From the NCBI GenBank assembly GCA_963777485.1, contig CAVZQP010000002.1:310001-374000 (forward strand): a stretch of DNA of 64,000 bases, given 5' to 3'. Source of the stretch: Bog-473 sp963777485. GTDB lineage: Bacteria; Actinomycetota; Acidimicrobiia; Acidimicrobiales; RAAP-2. The translations under genes were made by a program, and so were the position numbers. This document shows positions 28,123 through 37,142 of the stretch, piece after piece. How positions within the stretch are numbered: position 1 is the stretch's first letter; the number at the start of each line of letters is the position of its first letter. The notes beneath the pieces are model-generated. The model did not search any database, had not been told where the DNA came from, and worked only from the letters and a program-made list of their open reading frames with translations.

Positions 28123-30408
28123 ATGTCGCACGGCGTGAAGGCGCGCAACTCTCGCAAGGGTTCTGGTCGAGTGACCCCATCGAAACTGCGCCGCTCTGCA
28201 GTCGTGGCGGCGGACGGCGCGCTCGCGATCGGCGCGGGCGCCTTGGGAGGGCTCTTCGCGACGACGGGTACGGCGTCGGCGACGGCACCGACTACCGGCT
28301 GGGCTTCCACGCAAGCGCCGCTGCCGAGCACCCCCGACCCGCCGGCGCCCAACCCGCAGATGTCCTTCAACGACGAGTCGTGCGCAACCTCGACGTTCTG
28401 CGTCGCTGGAGGAACCTACGACAACGTGTCGCCCAGTGCGCGTGGCGTCCTCGACGTCCTGTCGAACGGCAGCTGGACCGCGATGGAGACGCCGCTTCCC
28501 GGCAACGCCGAACCCGGGTCCATCTCGAGCCTGGATTCGGTGTCGTGCCCGACCGCCGGCTGGTGTGTGGCCGTCGGCATCTACGACAACACGTCGGGGA
28601 GACAAGACAGCTTCATAGACACCCTCGCGGGTGGATCGTGGACTTCGATCGAAGCGCCGGTGCCGTCGGACGCCCAGCCGGAGGCGTCAGCCCTCACCTT
28701 CCTCAAGTCCGTGGACTGCCAGAGTGCCGGCGTTTGCGTCGCGTTCGGCAAGTACGAGAACGGTGCCGGTTCTGGCCACTCCGCCGGCTTCTTCGACACG
28801 CTCGCAAATGGGAACTGGACGGCGCTCACCGCGCCACAGCCGAGCGACGCCGCCGTCCACCAGGACGTGTCCAACCAGATCGTCTCGTGCCCCGCCACAG
28901 GTCCCTGTGCCGCCACCGCGAGTTACACGAACGGGGATGGGAGGGGGCAAGCCGAGCTCCTCACGCAGTCCGCCAGCGGTACGTGGTCCGCGCAGCCTGC
29001 ACCGCTTCCATCTGACGCGGCAACGGGAACCAGTTTGCTCAGTCAGATGTTCGACATCTCATGCGCCACAGGAGTGTGTGTTGCGGGCGGCGACTACGAG
29101 AACCTCGGAAGTCGACAGGCTGGGCTTCTCGACCGGTTCGATGGGACCCAGTGGAGCGCAACCACATCACCGGAGCCGTCCAACGGGGGGACCGGAACGA
29201 ACCAACGCGCCTCCATCGGCGGTGTGTCGTGCACTTTCGACGGCTGTGTGGCCGCTGGATCGTATGAGGACTCCGCAACGGGGTCCCGACCACTGATCAA
29301 CACGATCAATGCCTCGGGGACCGTGACGGCCACCGAGGGTCCGCAGCCGGCTGACATGGCGACGGGATCTTTGATCGATGGCTTCTTCAACGATGTGTCG
29401 TGCCTCTCGTTGGTCCAATGCACCGCGGTAGGGGGATATGAGACCGGGGCTCCGACGAGCCTCGCGCTCATTGACTCCATGTCTGGTGGTGTGTGGACCA
29501 ATACGGTTGCGCCCGTACCGTCCAACGCGGCGACAGGCGCGAGCGCGGCATCGGGTCTCAGCGATGTCTCTTGCCCCGCTCGAGGTTCGTGCGAGGCGGC
29601 GGGCAGCTACTCCGATCCCGGCAACCTATTCGGGCTGCTCGAGTCCTATACCCCGCCCGAGGGCTACTGGACCAACGCGTCGGACGGGGGCGTCTTCACC
29701 TATGGCAGCGCGACGTTCCACGGCTCGGCCGGCAACCTGAAGCTCAATCAACCTGTGGTTGGCATGGCCGGTACCCCGGGTAACGGCGGGTACTGGGAGG
29801 TGGCGAGCGACGGGGGCATCTTCAACTATGGCGATGCGCCGTTCTTCGGCTCGACGGGCGCCCTCAAGCTGAACAAGCCCGTGGTCGGCATGGCGGCCAG
29901 CCCCGATGGGGGCGGCTACTGGCTCGTCGCGGCGGACGGGGGCATCTTCAACTACGGCGATGCGCCCTTCTACGGCTCGACCGGGGCAATCAAGCTGAAC
30001 CAGCCGGTGGTGGGCATGGCGGCAACGCCCGACGGGCACGGTTACTGGCTGGTGGCGGCCGATGGCGGCATCTTCAACTACGGCGACGCCGGCTTCTTCG
30101 GCTCGCGAGGCGGTCAGCCGCTCAACAAGCCGATCGTCGGGATGGCGTCTACCGCCAGCGGCAAGGGCTACTGGCTCGTCGCCTCCGACGGAGGCATCTT
30201 CACCTACGGCGATGCGGGCTTCCACGGCTCGACGGGCGCGATCAAGCTGAACAAGCCGATTGTGTCGATGATGAGCACCTTCGACGGGAACGGCTACTTC
30301 CTGGTGGCTTCCGACGGGGGCATCTTCAACTACGGCGACGCCGGCTTCTACGGCTCGGCCGGCAACCTCGTCCTGAACAAGCCGATGGTGAGCGGGGCGC
30401 CCTCCTAA
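28123..30408 (+). CDS. Large secreted repeat protein: eight Cys-pair repeats plus six 42-residue GYW repeats
   Basis: A 761-residue exported protein. The signal region (KLRRSAVVA...TGTASA, cleavage near residue 53) carries a twin Arg that could be Tat-type. Residues about 60-540 contain eight repeats of roughly 60 residues, each with a Cys pair and the pattern VSC-x5-7-C-x-A-x-G-x-Y (SCPTAGWCVAVGIY, DCQSAGVCVAFGKY and so on) ending in W-x-A/P-PLPSDA; each Cys pair probably forms a disulfide. Residues about 545-760 hold six copies of the GYWLVAADGGIFNYGDAPFY 42-residue repeat also found at 13996-15339. Strong ribosome site GGAGGTG before ATG 28123. Surface adhesion or polymer binding is a guess. 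Confidence 0.8.
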   Translation: MSHGVKARNSRKGSGRVTPSKLRRSAVVAADGALAIGAGALGGLFATTGTASATAPTTGWASTQAPLPSTPDPPAPNPQMSFNDESCATSTFCVAGGTYDNVSPSARGVLDVLSNGSWTAMETPLPGNAEPGSISSLDSVSCPTAGWCVAVGIYDNTSGRQDSFIDTLAGGSWTSIEAPVPSDAQPEASALTFLKSVDCQSAGVCVAFGKYENGAGSGHSAGFFDTLANGNWTALTAPQPSDAAVHQDVSNQIVSCPATGPCAATASYTNGDGRGQAELLTQSASGTWSAQPAPLPSDAATGTSLLSQMFDISCATGVCVAGGDYENLGSRQAGLLDRFDGTQWSATTSPEPSNGGTGTNQRASIGGVSCTFDGCVAAGSYEDSATGSRPLINTINASGTVTATEGPQPADMATGSLIDGFFNDVSCLSLVQCTAVGGYETGAPTSLALIDSMSGGVWTNTVAPVPSNAATGASAASGLSDVSCPARGSCEAAGSYSDPGNLFGLLESYTPPEGYWTNASDGGVFTYGSATFHGSAGNLKLNQPVVGMAGTPGNGGYWEVASDGGIFNYGDAPFFGSTGALKLNKPVVGMAASPDGGGYWLVAADGGIFNYGDAPFYGSTGAIKLNQPVVGMAATPDGHGYWLVAADGGIFNYGDAGFFGSRGGQPLNKPIVGMASTASGKGYWLVASDGGIFTYGDAGFHGSTGAIKLNKPIVSMMSTFDGNGYFLVASDGGIFNYGDAGFYGSAGNLVLNKPMVSGAPS

Positions 30409-30421
30409 GCGGAGGCGCCCC
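30394..30421. terminator. Bulged GC hairpin across two convergent stops
   Basis: GGGGCGC-C-CTCC pairs with GGAGGCGCCCC (30411-30421) with one bulged C and a 5-base loop. The stops of the secreted protein and the hydrolase overlap by four bases here, so the hairpin may end both transcripts. Confidence 0.45.
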
Positions 30422-31232
30422 GGGCGAACTCGGCCCACACGTCGACCCACTGCCGCCAGACCGGCGGTGGGTAGTCGTGACCCATGCCCTCGATCTCGAC
30501 GTAGCGGGCGCCGGGGATGAGCTCGGCCGTGCGGCGCCCGCCGCTCGGATCGATGAGGGTGTCCCGGCTGCCGTGCAGCACCAAGACCGGCAGGTCGACC
30601 TTGGCCAGCTGCTCCGACCGTGAGCCGTCGCGCCCGACGGCCTTCATGTGACGGACGATGCCGTCGGGGCAGAAGCAGCGGTCGTAGGCGGCGGCCGCCC
30701 GCCGCCGGATGGCCTCGTCGTCGAGCCACTCGGGCTTCGACCCGTAGACGTGGAGCGCCTCGACCTGGCGTTCGATGTAGGCGGCCCGCTCCGGCGGCTG
30801 TGGCGTCATGAGGAGGGTGAGCGCCTCCTCGGAGCTGTCGCCGAAGCCGGGCTCGCCCGTGCGCGACATGACGGAGGTCACCGAGAGGAGACGTTCCGGA
30901 TGGTCGATGGCGAGCCGCTGGACGATCATGCCGCCCATGGAACATCCCATCACGTGGGCCCGTTCCACGCCGACGGCGTCGAGGACCGCGATGGCGTCGT
31001 CCGCCATGTCCGTCAGCGCATAGTCGACGTCGGGCAGCTTGGACGAGAGCCCGACGTCGCGGTTGTCGAAGCGCACGACCTCGTAGCCCTCGTCACAGAA
31101 CATCTCGCACCATTCGGTGGCGTAGTTGATGCACTGGGATCCGAGGCCGTTCACCAGGAGCAGGGTCGGACGTTCGGAGTCGCCGAAACGCTCGTAGTGG
31201 ATCTCGACGTCATCGTTGTGTGCGACGGGCAT
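30405..31232 (-). CDS. Alpha/beta-hydrolase
   Basis: A 275-residue alpha/beta-hydrolase-fold protein. The nucleophile elbow GCSMGGM provides Ser, Asp lies in LHGSRDTLIDP and the His in EGMGHDYPP, giving a complete triad; the oxyanion-loop region is LLVNGLGSQ. It resembles 3-oxoadipate enol-lactonase-like and aclacinomycin-methylesterase-like enzymes; the substrate is unknown. It lies upstream of nothing co-directional within 29 bases except the cyclase-like gene, with which it may form a two-gene operon. Confidence 0.85.
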   Translation of the reverse strand: MPVAHNDDVEIHYERFGDSERPTLLLVNGLGSQCINYATEWCEMFCDEGYEVVRFDNRDVGLSSKLPDVDYALTDMADDAIAVLDAVGVERAHVMGCSMGGMIVQRLAIDHPERLLSVTSVMSRTGEPGFGDSSEEALTLLMTPQPPERAAYIERQVEALHVYGSKPEWLDDEAIRRRAAAAYDRCFCPDGIVRHMKAVGRDGSRSEQLAKVDLPVLVLHGSRDTLIDPSGGRRTAELIPGARYVEIEGMGHDYPPPVWRQWVDVWAEFARGASA

Positions 31233-31261
31233 GGATCTCCTTCTCTCTCCGCCTGGAGTCC

Positions 31262-32155
31262 TCAGAACACCGCGATCGGGTTGACCGGTGACGCGGTGCC
31301 GCGCCGGAGCACCAGCGGCGCCACCACGAAGAGGAACGCCCAGCGGCCCTCGTCAGCACAGGCCGCGGCCAGCGCATCGAGGGCGAGGTTGTCCATCAGG
31401 TGCAGCCCGAGGGCGACGATGGCGATCTCGTGGATGGGCATGCCGACGCCCTCGACCCGCGAGGGCAGCACGTCGGACACGCCGTCGGAGCCGAGCGTCG
31501 CCACGTCCCGGGCGCGGAGCCACGCCAAGCACGCCGCGTCGAGGCCGGCGGCACGTGCGGCGAAATCCCACGGTCCATGGGCGTCGCGCCATGTCCAGCG
31601 GCCCGTTCGAACCAGGAGGGCGTCGCCGGACCTGACCTGGAGTCCGGCATGCTCCTCGGCGGCCTCGAAGTCTTCGGGGAAGATCGGCTCGCCCGGTTCG
31701 AGCGCATCGACGCCGCGCACGGCGGGGATGTCGAGCAGGACACCCCGGGTGACGATGCCGTTGTGCAGCTGGTGGATGCCGAGGCGGGTCGCGCCGTGCG
31801 CGGTCACCGTCCCGGTGTCGTACCCGTTGAAAAGCTTGCCGTCGTAGAAGATGTGACAGAGCGCGTCGATGTGGCTGGTCGCGAACCCGTGGGGGGCGAT
31901 GGCGAAGTAGTCCGCCCCCCACCCCTCGGTGGCGGTGCCGATCATGTGGTGGGCCACCGGGACCGGGTTGTCCGGGCCCGGCTCCGTGTTCAGGGCCCGG
32001 GCGCATGACACCGTCCGGCCTGTGCGCACGGTGGTGGCCGCCGCAGCTGTGACCTCGGGGGTGACGAGGTTCAGCGCGCCGAGCTGGTCGTCGGGTCCCC
32101 AGCGTCCCCAGTTGGAGAGGCTCTCGTGCAGGGCGACGACGTCGGCGGTGGCCAT
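31262..32155 (-). CDS. Cyclase / kynurenine-formamidase-like metal hydrolase
   Basis: A 297-residue member of the bacterial 'cyclase' family (PF04199). The metal-binding segment HGFATSHIDALCH corresponds to the family HxGTHxDxPxH pattern with changes at neighbouring positions. 'WGRWGPDDQLGALNLVTPEVTAAAA' is the usual N-terminus of the long form found in actinobacteria. Members hydrolyse amides or lactones, for example N-formylkynurenine or isatin; the substrate here is unknown. Start ATG 32155 is preferred over a longer frame to 32209. Divergent from the Ddn-like gene. Confidence 0.82.
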   Translation of the reverse strand: MATADVVALHESLSNWGRWGPDDQLGALNLVTPEVTAAAATTVRTGRTVSCARALNTEPGPDNPVPVAHHMIGTATEGWGADYFAIAPHGFATSHIDALCHIFYDGKLFNGYDTGTVTAHGATRLGIHQLHNGIVTRGVLLDIPAVRGVDALEPGEPIFPEDFEAAEEHAGLQVRSGDALLVRTGRWTWRDAHGPWDFAARAAGLDAACLAWLRARDVATLGSDGVSDVLPSRVEGVGMPIHEIAIVALGLHLMDNLALDALAAACADEGRWAFLFVVAPLVLRRGTASPVNPIAVF

Positions 32156-32207
32156 CGGGTCACGGGGCACGCACGGACAGTAGCGGCACCCCCCTACGCT
32201 CGCTCCC

Positions 32208-32663
32208 ATGACGACTCTGCAAGGTGACTACGAGCCAAGCCCCTGGGACTGGGTGCGTGACCAGGTGGCCGAGTACGAGGCTTCAGGAGGACAGCGGGCC
32301 AACACGCTGCGGGACACGGGAATGCCGATCATCGTGGTGACGACGCGCGGGGCGAAGAGCGGCAAGGTCCGCAAGTTCGGACTGATGCGGGTCGAGCACG
32401 ACGGCGCGTACGCACTCGTCGCCTCCAAAGGGGGGATGCCCGACAACCCCGCCTGGTACCACAACGTGATCGAGCACCCGGACGAGGTGTATCTCCAGGA
32501 CGGCCCTGAGCCGTTCCGGGTGCAGGTGCACGAGCTGACGGGCGACGAGAAGAAAGAGTGGTGGGAGCGCTCCGTGAAGGCGTACCCGCCCTACGCCGAG
32601 TACCAGCAGAACACGACGCGTCAGATCCCGGTCTTCCTGGCCACGCCGGTGGACGCGGGCTGA
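32208..32663 (+). CDS. Ddn-type F420-dependent nitroreductase family protein
   Basis: A 151-residue protein of the deazaflavin-dependent nitroreductase (Ddn/FDOR-A) family. It has 'MPIIVVTTRGAKSGKVRKFGLMRVEHDGAYALVASKGG', the F420-contacting strand pair, and 'PAWYHNVIEHPDEV', the hallmark of the family. Ddn enzymes reduce quinones and nitro compounds with reduced F420. The presence of F420 in this organism is inferred from this gene and similar genes in the window. Confidence 0.87.
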   Translation: MTTLQGDYEPSPWDWVRDQVAEYEASGGQRANTLRDTGMPIIVVTTRGAKSGKVRKFGLMRVEHDGAYALVASKGGMPDNPAWYHNVIEHPDEVYLQDGPEPFRVQVHELTGDEKKEWWERSVKAYPPYAEYQQNTTRQIPVFLATPVDAG

Positions 32664-32676
32664 ACCGCCGGGCGAT

Positions 32677-33744
32677 TCAGTCGGCTCCGGCGAACGCCTC
32701 GACCATGGCGATGCGCCACGGGACGAGGTTGTCCTCGCGCTCGTAAGGGGTCTTGCCAAGGCGTACGACGACGAGGTCGAGCGGCGGGCAGATGGTGATC
32801 GACTGGCCCTCGTAGCCCGAAGCGCGGAACGTGCCGCGCGGGTTGTCTCCGTGCTGGCCCCACCAATGCGCGCCGTACGGCTCGCCCTCCTCGTCGAGCG
32901 AGACCATGGTGCGGGCGTAGTCGACCCAGCCGGCAGGCAGCAGACGGACGCCGTCCCACACGCCGTCGCGGAGGTAGAACAACCCGAAGCGGGCCCAGTC
33001 GCGCCCGGTGGCCCGAAGGTAGGACGAGGCCACCCAGGTGCCGGTCTCGTCGAATTCGGGGTCGGCGCTCGTCATGCCGAGGGGCGCGAAGAGGCGGCGG
33101 TGCAGGAAACGGGCGTACTCCTCTCCCGGGCCGAGGGTGCGGGCCACGATGCCCGAGACGATGTTCGACGTACCTGAGGAGTAGTTGAACCGTGTATCGG
33201 GTGGCGCCGCCAGGGACCGGTCGGCGGCGAATTGGGCCACGTCGGACTGGTGGTCGCCGAACAGCATCTCGATGACGTCCGAGACCCTGTCGTCGACATA
33301 GTCCTCGGTCCAGTCGAGACCGTCACGCATCGCGAGGAGCTGGCGGAGCGTGATGGCGTGGCGCGGGTCGGACGGGTCAGACCATTCGGGGACCGGCGCC
33401 GGCGTGTCGAGGTCGAGCCGGCCGTCACCCGCGAGGAGACCGACGACGGCGTGCAGGACCGACTTGGCCATCGACCAGCTGAGCAGGGGCGTGGTGGCGT
33501 CGACTGGCCTCGGCGAACGGTCGAAATGCTCGAGCGCGCCCTCGTAGCGCTCGTACACGAGGCGACCGTGCTGGACGATCACGATGGCGTAGGTCGCCGC
33601 GATCGCGCTGGCGTCGTCGAACGCCTCGTCGAGCAGCGGAGCGAGTGCCTTTCCCGTTCCCGGCGCGAGCGCACCTTCGGACCAGGTCTCGGTCGGCCAG
33701 GGGACGCCGGCCGGCTGGGGCGGGAGGGGGACGAGGCCGCTCAC
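32677..33744 (-). CDS. Serine hydrolase, beta-lactamase class C / esterase family
   Basis: A 355-residue cytoplasmic protein of the penicillin-binding-protein-like beta-lactamase fold. The SxxK motif is LLSWSMAKSVLHAVVG and the second motif is FNYSSGTSNIVSG (YSS in place of the classic YxN). No signal peptide is visible, which argues for an intracellular esterase rather than a true beta-lactamase. It is the last gene of a four-gene minus-strand operon, 16 bp after the epoxide hydrolase; a role in cleaving esters or lactones from the same pathway is plausible. Confidence 0.83.
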   Translation of the reverse strand: MSGLVPLPPQPAGVPWPTETWSEGALAPGTGKALAPLLDEAFDDASAIAATYAIVIVQHGRLVYERYEGALEHFDRSPRPVDATTPLLSWSMAKSVLHAVVGLLAGDGRLDLDTPAPVPEWSDPSDPRHAITLRQLLAMRDGLDWTEDYVDDRVSDVIEMLFGDHQSDVAQFAADRSLAAPPDTRFNYSSGTSNIVSGIVARTLGPGEEYARFLHRRLFAPLGMTSADPEFDETGTWVASSYLRATGRDWARFGLFYLRDGVWDGVRLLPAGWVDYARTMVSLDEEGEPYGAHWWGQHGDNPRGTFRASGYEGQSITICPPLDLVVVRLGKTPYEREDNLVPWRIAMVEAFAGAD

Positions 33745-33760
33745 GGGCGCGCCTCGGGGA

Positions 33761-34735
33761 TCACCGGGTGGCGTCGAGGAACGAGAGGAACGCGGCGTTG
33801 GTCTCGGCGGGACGCTCCTGCTGGATCCAGTGGCCGGCCCCCTCGACGACGGTGGCGCCCCGGAAGTCCGGGAGCTGCTCCTTCATCACGTCGATCCCGT
33901 GTGGCTGCATGATCACCACGGGGTCGAGCGATCCGGTGAGGAAGCCCGTGGGCATGGTGTAGAGCGACGCCGGGAGATCCTTCGAGCGAGCCCAGTTGGC
34001 GTCGAGGTTGCGGTAGAAGCTGACCGGCCCGAAGAGACCGCTGCGCGTGAGCCCTTCGGTGTAGACGTCGACGTCGGCCTCGGTGAGCCAGGGGGGCAGC
34101 GTGTCGGGAGCCGGTTGGAGAATGTCCAGGAACCGCGTGCCCTCGGCTGGCGCGTCGCCCACCAGGGCCCGGCCCTTTGCCATGCCTTCGCCCCCGGCGG
34201 AGTACAACATCGTGCGCACGAAGAGCCGCGGGTTCTCGTCGAACTCCGCCTCGGCGGGCCCGACATCCTGGAAGTAGAGCATGTAGAAGAACTTGTCTTC
34301 GAAGATGTGGCGGAAGATCTCGGTGGGCGGCCCGGGTGCGCTCGAGTAGGGGACACTCATGGCGTAAATGGACGAGACCCGTTCGGGGTGGAGGCGCCCC
34401 ATCTCCCAGGTGACCATGGCGCCCCAGTCGTGGCCGCTGAACGCGGCCTTCTCGTAGCCGTAGTGGTCGAGCAGGCCGCAGAGGTCCCCGGTCAGCTGGT
34501 CGGAGCCGTAGTCCGACACGTCCTTCGGGGCCGAGCTGCCGCCGTAGCCGCGCAGATCGGGGGCGAAGGCGCGGTAACCGGCATCGCCGAGCGCGACGAG
34601 CTGGTGGCGCCACGAGTACCACAGCTCGGGGAAGCCGTGGGACATGACCACGGGCGGTCCATCCGTCGGGCCGGCCGTTGCGACGTGGAGCTCGACACCG
34701 TTCGTCCGGACCTGCTCGTGGGTGATCTCAGCCAC
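33761..34735 (-). CDS. Epoxide hydrolase (alpha/beta-hydrolase fold)
   Basis: A 324-residue enzyme. The oxyanion motif SHGFPELWYSW, nucleophile D103 in FSGHDWGAMV (Asp, not Ser, as required for epoxide or haloalkane opening) and the His in GAGHWIQQE are all present. The HGFPE motif and Trp after the nucleophile favour epoxide hydrolase over haloalkane dehalogenase; the lid has Tyr residues that could activate the oxirane. Its start overlaps the end of the LLM monooxygenase gene by 8 bases, tying epoxide formation to hydrolysis. Confidence 0.88.
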   Translation of the reverse strand: MAEITHEQVRTNGVELHVATAGPTDGPPVVMSHGFPELWYSWRHQLVALGDAGYRAFAPDLRGYGGSSAPKDVSDYGSDQLTGDLCGLLDHYGYEKAAFSGHDWGAMVTWEMGRLHPERVSSIYAMSVPYSSAPGPPTEIFRHIFEDKFFYMLYFQDVGPAEAEFDENPRLFVRTMLYSAGGEGMAKGRALVGDAPAEGTRFLDILQPAPDTLPPWLTEADVDVYTEGLTRSGLFGPVSFYRNLDANWARSKDLPASLYTMPTGFLTGSLDPVVIMQPHGIDVMKEQLPDFRGATVVEGAGHWIQQERPAETNAAFLSFLDATR

Positions 34736-35942
34736 GGGGCGTCACCTTCTCCTCTTCCTTGGCCGCCACCTTCTCGGCCTTCTCGTCGTGGTGCTTCTGG
34801 ATGGCGGACATGATGGCGCTGCCCGCCGCGCCGATGAATTCGGGGCGGTTCTCGGCCGCCCAGTCCCGGCTGGCGGTGGTCGTGCGGGCCGAGTCCTGGA
34901 AGTGCGGCGCCACGTAGCGGGCGAGCAGCTCGTAGGAATGGCGCGTGGCGGCGGTGTCCGCCCATTCGTGGCCCATGCAGAGATAGGTGCCGAAGCCGCC
35001 CGACTGGTCCTGGAGGCGCTCGATCTGCGCGATGGCATCGTCCGGCGTCCCGATCACCGCGATGCCAGAGGCGTTGAGCGCGTCGACGAGCGAGCTGAAG
35101 TTCTCCGTGTTCGGCGCGATCGGCAGGGCGGCCACCCGTTGGAAGTAGTCGACCCATTCCTCGAGCCCGAACGCGACGTCGGCGATCGCCTGCTCCTTGG
35201 TGTCGGCGATGTGCAGCGGCCCGACGAGGCGCCACTTGTTGCGATCGACGGTTGTGCCGAACTCCTCGGCGCGCTCCTCCATCACCTGCCAGTGCGAGCC
35301 GAGCACGTCGAACCCGCCCTCCGTCGTGGCCCCGAGTGAGAGGAGGCTGCAGCCAAAACGCCCGGCCAGACGCGGGCCCGAGGGCGAGACCTGGGCCGCA
35401 ACGCCGATCTCGGGGAAGGGGCGTTGATAGGGGAGCAGCTGCAGGCGCGCCTTCACCAGCTTGAACCATTCGGTCTCCATGGAGACGGTTTCGCCGGCGA
35501 GCAGCTGGAGGATGGCCTCGAGGCTTTCCTCCATCATGTCGCGCTGCTTGGCCGGGTCGATGCCCATCATGAACGCGTCCGAAGGCAGCGCGCCGGGCCC
35601 GACGCCGAGCATCACCCGGCCGCGGGTGAGGTGATCGAGCAGGACCATCCTGTCCGCCAGCATGAACGGGTGGTGGTACGGCAGGGAGGACACGCCGGTC
35701 CCGAGGCGGATGTCGCGGGTGCGCTCGGCGGCGGCGGCGATGAAGACCTCGGGCGAGGCGATGATCTCGTAGCCGGCGGAGTGGTGCTCGCCGAACCACG
35801 CCTCGTCGAAACCCAGCGCGTCGAGGTGCTCGATCAGCTGGAGATCGCGCTCGAGTGCCAGTGTCGGGTTCTGGCCCACCGGGTGGAACGGGGCCAGGAA
35901 GATCCCGAACTTGAGTCGGCCGTCGGCGGCAATGGTGGTCAT
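34728..35942 (-). CDS. LLM-class flavin monooxygenase, limonene 1,2-monooxygenase-like
   Basis: A 404-residue luciferase-like TIM-barrel protein. The N-terminal blocks 'KFGIFLAPFHPVGQNPT', 'DEAWFGEHHSAGYEII', 'LGTGVSSLPYHHPFM' and 'RGRVMLGVGPGALPSDA' closely resemble what I remember of Rhodococcus LimB. LimB uses reduced FAD and oxygen to epoxidise limonene. A charged tail (KAEKVAAKEEEKV) extends beyond the LimB length. Upstream lies the alcohol dehydrogenase (57 bp) and downstream the epoxide hydrolase (8-bp overlap), which supports an alkene or terpene epoxidation pathway. The substrate is inferred, and F420-dependent members of this fold exist. Confidence 0.82.
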   Translation of the reverse strand: MTTIAADGRLKFGIFLAPFHPVGQNPTLALERDLQLIEHLDALGFDEAWFGEHHSAGYEIIASPEVFIAAAAERTRDIRLGTGVSSLPYHHPFMLADRMVLLDHLTRGRVMLGVGPGALPSDAFMMGIDPAKQRDMMEESLEAILQLLAGETVSMETEWFKLVKARLQLLPYQRPFPEIGVAAQVSPSGPRLAGRFGCSLLSLGATTEGGFDVLGSHWQVMEERAEEFGTTVDRNKWRLVGPLHIADTKEQAIADVAFGLEEWVDYFQRVAALPIAPNTENFSSLVDALNASGIAVIGTPDDAIAQIERLQDQSGGFGTYLCMGHEWADTAATRHSYELLARYVAPHFQDSARTTTASRDWAAENRPEFIGAAGSAIMSAIQKHHDEKAEKVAAKEEEKVTPRG

Positions 35943-35999
35943 GGTTCTCCGTGTCTTTGGTTCGGTGGGTGTCGTGGTCGGTAGTCGGGTCGCGTCTGG

Positions 36000-37070
36000 T
36001 CAGGTCGGCTTCACGAGGATCTTGCCGTGGTCGCCCGGGTTGCGCAGCGTCTCGAACGCTCCGGGCGCGCCGGCCAGGTCGACCGACGAGGTGACGAGGA
36101 GGTTGGCGCCCGGCACGCCGGCGGCCAGGCGGGTCAGCGTGGCGGCGAACTCGGCGGGTGTGTAGCCGAAGGAGAAGCGCAACTCGAGCTCCTTGGTCAC
36201 CGCCATGAACGGCTCGATGGTGTCGGTGTGCATGCATACGCCCACGACCACGATCCGGCTGTGCGGCGGCGCGTCCGCGATGAGCGACTGCAGCATGCCG
36301 GGCACGCCGACGGCCTCGAAGATGACCGGGTCGGTCACGGCGCCGCCGAGCATGGAGGCGCCGGCGCGCTCCATCACGGTCTTGGCCACGCCGAATGCGG
36401 CCCAGCGTTCGTGGGGCGACTCCACGGCCGGGTCGATGACCTCGTCCGCCCCGAAGGCCTCGGCCAGGCGGCGCCGCGCCCGCGAGAAGTCGGCCGCCAG
36501 CACGGGGCCGTGCCCGCGGCCCTTGAGTGCTGCGATGACCGCCAGGCCCACCGGCCCGCAGCCCACCACGAGGCACGGCTGCCCTTCCGTCAGGTCCGCC
36601 AGGCCCACCGCATGCTCGCCCACCGCGAGCGGCTCGGTCAGTGCGGCCAGGTCGGTCTCGAGCTCGTCGGGCACCGGCAGCAGGAGCATCTCCTGGAGCA
36701 CCATGTGCTCGGCCAGCGCGCCGGGGTACTGGTTCGAGTACCCGATCTGCTCCACACCGGTCGGCCCCACGATGATCGGCACCGAGCACACCCGCGACCC
36801 GACAGGCAACGTCCTCGCGGTGTCGGGTCCGTGCTCGACGATCTCGGCGCAGAACTCGTGCCCGAACACGCAGTCGGCCTCCGGGTCGAGCATCGGCACC
36901 CCGACCCGGTCCATGAGGCCGGTGAAGTGGGAGAAGTCGGCCAGCGCATGGAGGTCCGAGCCGCAGATCCCCGCCGCCAGCGAACGCACGACCACGTGGC
37001 CCGACGATGGGACCGGATCGGCGACCTCGCCGACCACCAGCTGGCCGCCTCGCGTCACCGCCGCTTGCAT
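36000..37070 (-). CDS. Zinc-type medium-chain alcohol dehydrogenase
   Basis: A 356-residue MDR-family dehydrogenase starting at ATG 37070 (MQAAVTRGGQLVVGEVAD). Catalytic zinc ligands: Cys in GICGSDLHAL and His-Glu in FGHEFCAEIVE. The Rossmann motif VVGCGPVGLAV follows. The four-Cys structural zinc loop of classical ADH is replaced by 'PIIVGPTGVEQIGYSNQYPGAL', so it lacks that zinc. First gene of the operon ADH - LLM monooxygenase - epoxide hydrolase - serine hydrolase; likely oxidises an alcohol or diol of that pathway. Divergent from an SDR gene, 72 bp away. Confidence 0.87.
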   Translation of the reverse strand: MQAAVTRGGQLVVGEVADPVPSSGHVVVRSLAAGICGSDLHALADFSHFTGLMDRVGVPMLDPEADCVFGHEFCAEIVEHGPDTARTLPVGSRVCSVPIIVGPTGVEQIGYSNQYPGALAEHMVLQEMLLLPVPDELETDLAALTEPLAVGEHAVGLADLTEGQPCLVVGCGPVGLAVIAALKGRGHGPVLAADFSRARRRLAEAFGADEVIDPAVESPHERWAAFGVAKTVMERAGASMLGGAVTDPVIFEAVGVPGMLQSLIADAPPHSRIVVVGVCMHTDTIEPFMAVTKELELRFSFGYTPAEFAATLTRLAAGVPGANLLVTSSVDLAGAPGAFETLRNPGDHGKILVKPT

Positions 37071-37142
37071 GGAAACCACACCCCCCGCTTCTCCGGACCC
37101 CTCGGACGGCGCGACCGCCCTGATTCGTCGTACGTTTGCCCC

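Noticed and set aside
29626..30945. 439-codon minus-strand frame over the GYW repeats and hydrolase
   Set aside because: It repeats only because it is antisense to the 126-bp repeats; the plus-strand protein has a signal peptide and ribosome site.
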